From positions 1 through 24,718 of IMG/VR virus record IMGVR_UViG_3300044633_000086: a DNA stretch of 24,718 bases; one strand, given 5' to 3'. This DNA comes from a virus. The notes under the pieces were generated by a model. That model did no database searches, was not told the DNA's origin, and saw only the letters and a list, made by a program, of their open reading frames with translations. This document shows, piece by piece, positions 22,822-24,718 of this stretch (position 1 is the first letter of the stretch; the number at the start of each line of letters is the position of its first letter). Made by a program: the position numbers and the translations under genes.

Positions 22822-23068
22822 TGTCTAGTTCCTTAATCAATCGGTTTAAGTACCACTGTGCCTTCTTGAGGTCTTCTAGTGGCTTCTTCTTGTACCTCCA
22901 GCGATGGAGATACTTCTTCGTGTTACCTTCAAGGTACCCAATAAAGTTATCGAATGGCATGTTATCTTTTAGATACTGGATGCATTCGATTGTACCGTTA
23001 TTGTAGTGGGAGGGAGACTCCACAGAATCCCCCTCCTTTGGCATCTCGTCAGTTAGATAGTACGGCAT
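22808..23068 (-). CDS. DUF3310 family protein
   Basis: 86 aa. The family pattern is complete: SPSHYNNGTIECIQYLKDN, then GYLEGNTKKYLHRWRYK and PLEDLKKAQWYLNRLI. DUF3310 proteins are widespread in phages, sometimes loosely called nucleotide kinase-like, but no kinase motif is present here and the role is not known to me. It begins on the overlapping TAATG behind the SSB-like gene and runs 14 bases into MazG, so it is translated as part of the same message. A link with nucleotide metabolism comes from the neighbourhood only. Confidence 0.9.
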   Translation of the reverse strand: MPYYLTDEMPKEGDSVESPSHYNNGTIECIQYLKDNMPFDNFIGYLEGNTKKYLHRWRYKKKPLEDLKKAQWYLNRLIKELDNGSR

Positions 23069-23649
23069 TAAGCTTCGATCTCAAACGATACCGTCTTACC
23101 CTTACTCTTAACCTTCACCTCAGCAGGAGGCGGGAGTTCAGACTTAGGGAAGGGATCTTCCTCAGAAGCAGCGTCCATAGCAGCAGCGAACTCGTTAACC
23201 GGACTAGCGTACTCGACAAGCTCAACGATCTTAAGGGTACCGAACTTCTTCTTCTTGTTCTCTTCGTCCCAATCAATCATCTTGCCAAGCTTAATGACTT
23301 TACCATACTTCGGAGTATCGTAAGAACGCCAGTACACGATGCACTCAGAGTCATTACCGATAAGAGACTTCGTGCGCTTACCATTCTGATCGATGACAAC
23401 CATCTCAGATTCAAACCCACCGAGATCGATGGCTGCATTACGCAGGGTGAGGAACTTACCACCATTGTTAATACGTTCCTTGCCATCCTTGATCTTCTTA
23501 TCAAGGCGCAGTTCGATAAGCTTCTTCTCAATCTCAGGGGTAACAGCGAGGTTGATCTCGTAGTTACCAAACTGGGAGGGTTCTTGCACATGAGCGAAGT
23601 AAACCTTGGTACGGAACTCACCAGTTACAGTCTTCGTAGCAGTAGCCAT
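23068..23649 (-). CDS. Single-stranded DNA-binding protein (probable)
   Basis: 193 aa from ATG 23649, chosen because GGAG (23662-23659) lies nine bases upstream and a promoter ends just before it; the frame also opens at 23724. The chain starts ATATKTVTGEFRTKVYFAHV and continues FGNYEINLAVTPE, a beta-rich OB-fold-like half. It includes GGKFLTLRNAAID and VYWRSYDTPKYGKVIKLGK, phrases I associate with phage SSB/DUF2815-type proteins. The C-terminal 50 residues are Pro/Glu/Lys-rich and probably flexible, as in SSB tails, but end in VSFEIEA rather than the DDDIPF tip. It follows the DNA polymerase and precedes DUF3310. The binding function is inferred from fold pattern and context. Confidence 0.75.
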   Translation of the reverse strand: MATATKTVTGEFRTKVYFAHVQEPSQFGNYEINLAVTPEIEKKLIELRLDKKIKDGKERINNGGKFLTLRNAAIDLGGFESEMVVIDQNGKRTKSLIGNDSECIVYWRSYDTPKYGKVIKLGKMIDWDEENKKKKFGTLKIVELVEYASPVNEFAAAMDAASEEDPFPKSELPPPAEVKVKSKGKTVSFEIEA

Positions 23650-23678
23650 TCGTGTAGTCTCCAGTTGTTGATAGTCAT

Positions 23679-23706
23679 ATATTAGCATATCTTGGTATAT
23701 TGTCAA
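23679..23706 (-). promoter_or_regulatory. Sigma70-type promoter (minus strand) ahead of the SSB-like gene
   Basis: Read leftward: -35 TTGACA (23706-23701), 16-base spacer, -10 TAATAT (23684-23679) preceded directly by TGC, an extended -10 motif. The start would fall near 23672, leaving about 23 bases to the ATG at 23649. The same 16-base spacer and perfect -35 occur in the plus-strand promoter at 2467. It lies between the polymerase stop and the SSB start, one of the few gaps in this operon. Confidence 0.65.
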
Positions 23707-23723
23707 TGTGTTTGTTACGAGCA

Positions 23724-24718
23724 TTAGTGAGTCTCTGCCCAGTTGTTACCTATCTTGTATTCTCCGTCCAGTGGACAGTTCAAGTTGAAGTAATCCCCGG
23801 TATCTCGGATAGATTGTACCTGCAGTCTTCCGAGATCTTCTGCCCTTCCCTCCTCCGTTTCTGTCTGCCATTCGTCATGTACCCATACTGTCTGCTTGAA
23901 CTTGATCTTATCTTTCTTAGCCTGATTATACCAGAGGAAGTTAGCCATACGCATGATGACTGTCTCACCACCCTGAAGGTAGACAGATAGAGCCTTATGT
24001 TCAGACTCAATCTTGATACGCCTACCGTCGAGGCTGACAAGATACCCACGCTGTGCAGCCATAGCAGCCTTCCTCTTCAACTCCTTTAGTGCAGGAATAG
24101 AACGGAGGAAGTTATCCATAGCATCACCAGCCTGACGCACAGTGCAGTTCAGTATCTGCCCTACCTTAGCCTGACCAGCACCAAGCAACCAAGCATAGAT
24201 GAAAGTCTTAGCTGTTGGTCTGTCCTTACAGTACTCACCTAAAGCATTCTTGTTAAAGGTATGGATGTCACCCTCAAGTAATGTCTTCGTATAGGTAGGA
24301 TCGTTCATGTAGTGGGCGAGTACACGAAGTTGTATTCCCGAAGCATCTGTTCCAACCAGCTTAGAGCCTCTTGGGACAGTCCAAGCCTCTCTGCATTCGT
24401 ATGCAAATAGTCCAGATAAGCCACGTTCTGTGGTGATAGAGGGGATGTTAGCCATGTTTGGGTTTTGGTGGGTGGCTCTGTGGGTAACGGTGCCGGGAAT
24501 GATAACTTGTCCGTGGACTCTACCATCTCCGTCCATTCTGTCGAGCCAGTCCTTTGCAGTCTTCCATCTTGTTTCAAGGATCTTCCACTTCTTAAGATCT
24601 TTAATACACTGGGGCATACTAGTACCATCAGGAAGGGTATCAGGAATAGTATCTAGATTCTCCTGACATATCTTCCAAGACTTACCCGTCTTTGTTTGTA
24701 CTGTCGGCTTCCAACCTA
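23724..24718 (-). CDS. DNA polymerase, family A (T7-like), C-terminal part
   Basis: The frame is open across the right edge, so the N-terminal exonuclease half lies outside. Visible polymerase motifs: the template-binding region HRATHQNPNMANIPS; motif A TDASGIQLR (24324-24350), in which Gln replaces the usual steric-gate Glu (T7 Glu480, E. coli Glu710); motif B, the O-helix RPTAKTFIYAWLLGAG with Arg, Lys and Tyr at the T7 518, 522 and 526 positions but Leu (24183-24185) where T7 has Tyr530; and motif C WVHDEW (23871-23879 for HDE). The enzyme copies the phage genome; Tyr at the 526/762 position is typical of lytic T7-like phages. The TAA stop at 23724-23726 is followed by the TTGACA promoter of the next gene. 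Confidence 0.95.
   Translation of the reverse strand, partial: GWKPTVQTKTGKSWKICQENLDTIPDTLPDGTSMPQCIKDLKKWKILETRWKTAKDWLDRMDGDGRVHGQVIIPGTVTHRATHQNPNMANIPSITTERGLSGLFAYECREAWTVPRGSKLVGTDASGIQLRVLAHYMNDPTYTKTLLEGDIHTFNKNALGEYCKDRPTAKTFIYAWLLGAGQAKVGQILNCTVRQAGDAMDNFLRSIPALKELKRKAAMAAQRGYLVSLDGRRIKIESEHKALSVYLQGGETVIMRMANFLWYNQAKKDKIKFKQTVWVHDEWQTETEEGRAEDLGRLQVQSIRDTGDYFNLNCPLDGEYKIGNNWAETH

Noticed and set aside
22954-23685. A 243-codon plus-strand frame opposite the DUF3310 and SSB genes
   Set aside because: Leu/Arg/Ser-rich antisense shadow; the minus-strand genes have family motifs, ribosome sites and overlaps that fit the operon.

Overview
The window is a lytic-type tailed phage genome fragment with T7-like (podovirus) virion architecture. 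Nearly every base is coding. Genes overlap or sit a few bases apart and carry purine-rich ribosome binding sites of the bacterial kind. Two consensus-like sigma70 promoters are visible. No single-subunit phage RNA polymerase gene or repeated phage-promoter family was seen inside the window. Combining T7-type tail and core proteins with a family A DNA polymerase, an adenosylcobalamin-dependent (class II) ribonucleotide reductase, MazG and DUF3310 genes recalls the SIO1/VpV262/cobavirus group (Zobellviridae). That placement, and a Gram-negative, probably aquatic proteobacterial host, is inference.

Plus strand, bases 1-17737: the virion block. In order it holds the tail end of an unknown small gene, a scaffold, the HK97-fold major capsid protein and a small decoration-like protein. 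A strong hairpin with a near-perfect sigma70 promoter directly behind it follows. Downstream lie a fibre-like protein, tail tubular proteins A and B with a small nested gene between them, a GNAT-fold protein in the T7 gp13 slot, three internal core proteins (146, 1465 and 642 aa), and a separate cell-wall enzyme joining a lambda-R-type lytic transglycosylase to an M15-like peptidase domain. The block ends in a run of small, very lysine-rich proteins, interrupted by an AT-rich P-loop kinase gene.

Minus strand, bases 24718-17744: the replication and nucleotide block, read from right to left. It starts with the DNA polymerase (5' part outside the window), then an SSB-like protein behind its own promoter, DUF3310, MazG, a PD-(D/E)XK exonuclease with four cysteines, an endonuclease VII, tRNA-Arg(UCU), tRNA-Thr(UGU), a small acidic protein, a metallophosphoesterase, two small overlapping genes, nrdJ, and an 87-aa protein of unknown function.

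The two blocks converge at about 17740. The terminator of the plus-strand late operon lies inside the coding sequence of the last minus-strand gene. The nucleases, RNR, MazG and polymerase would recycle host DNA and supply dNTPs. The two tRNAs match the AGA/AGG-rich codon use of many tail genes, whereas the capsid gene uses almost only CGY for arginine.

Most promising observations: the compact terminator-promoter element behind the capsid genes, paired substitutions at the polymerase steric-gate glutamate and its tyrosine partner, a shared N-terminal motif linking a core protein to the cell-wall enzyme, the series of histone-tail-like proteins, and unlisted small genes of 47 and 58 aa.
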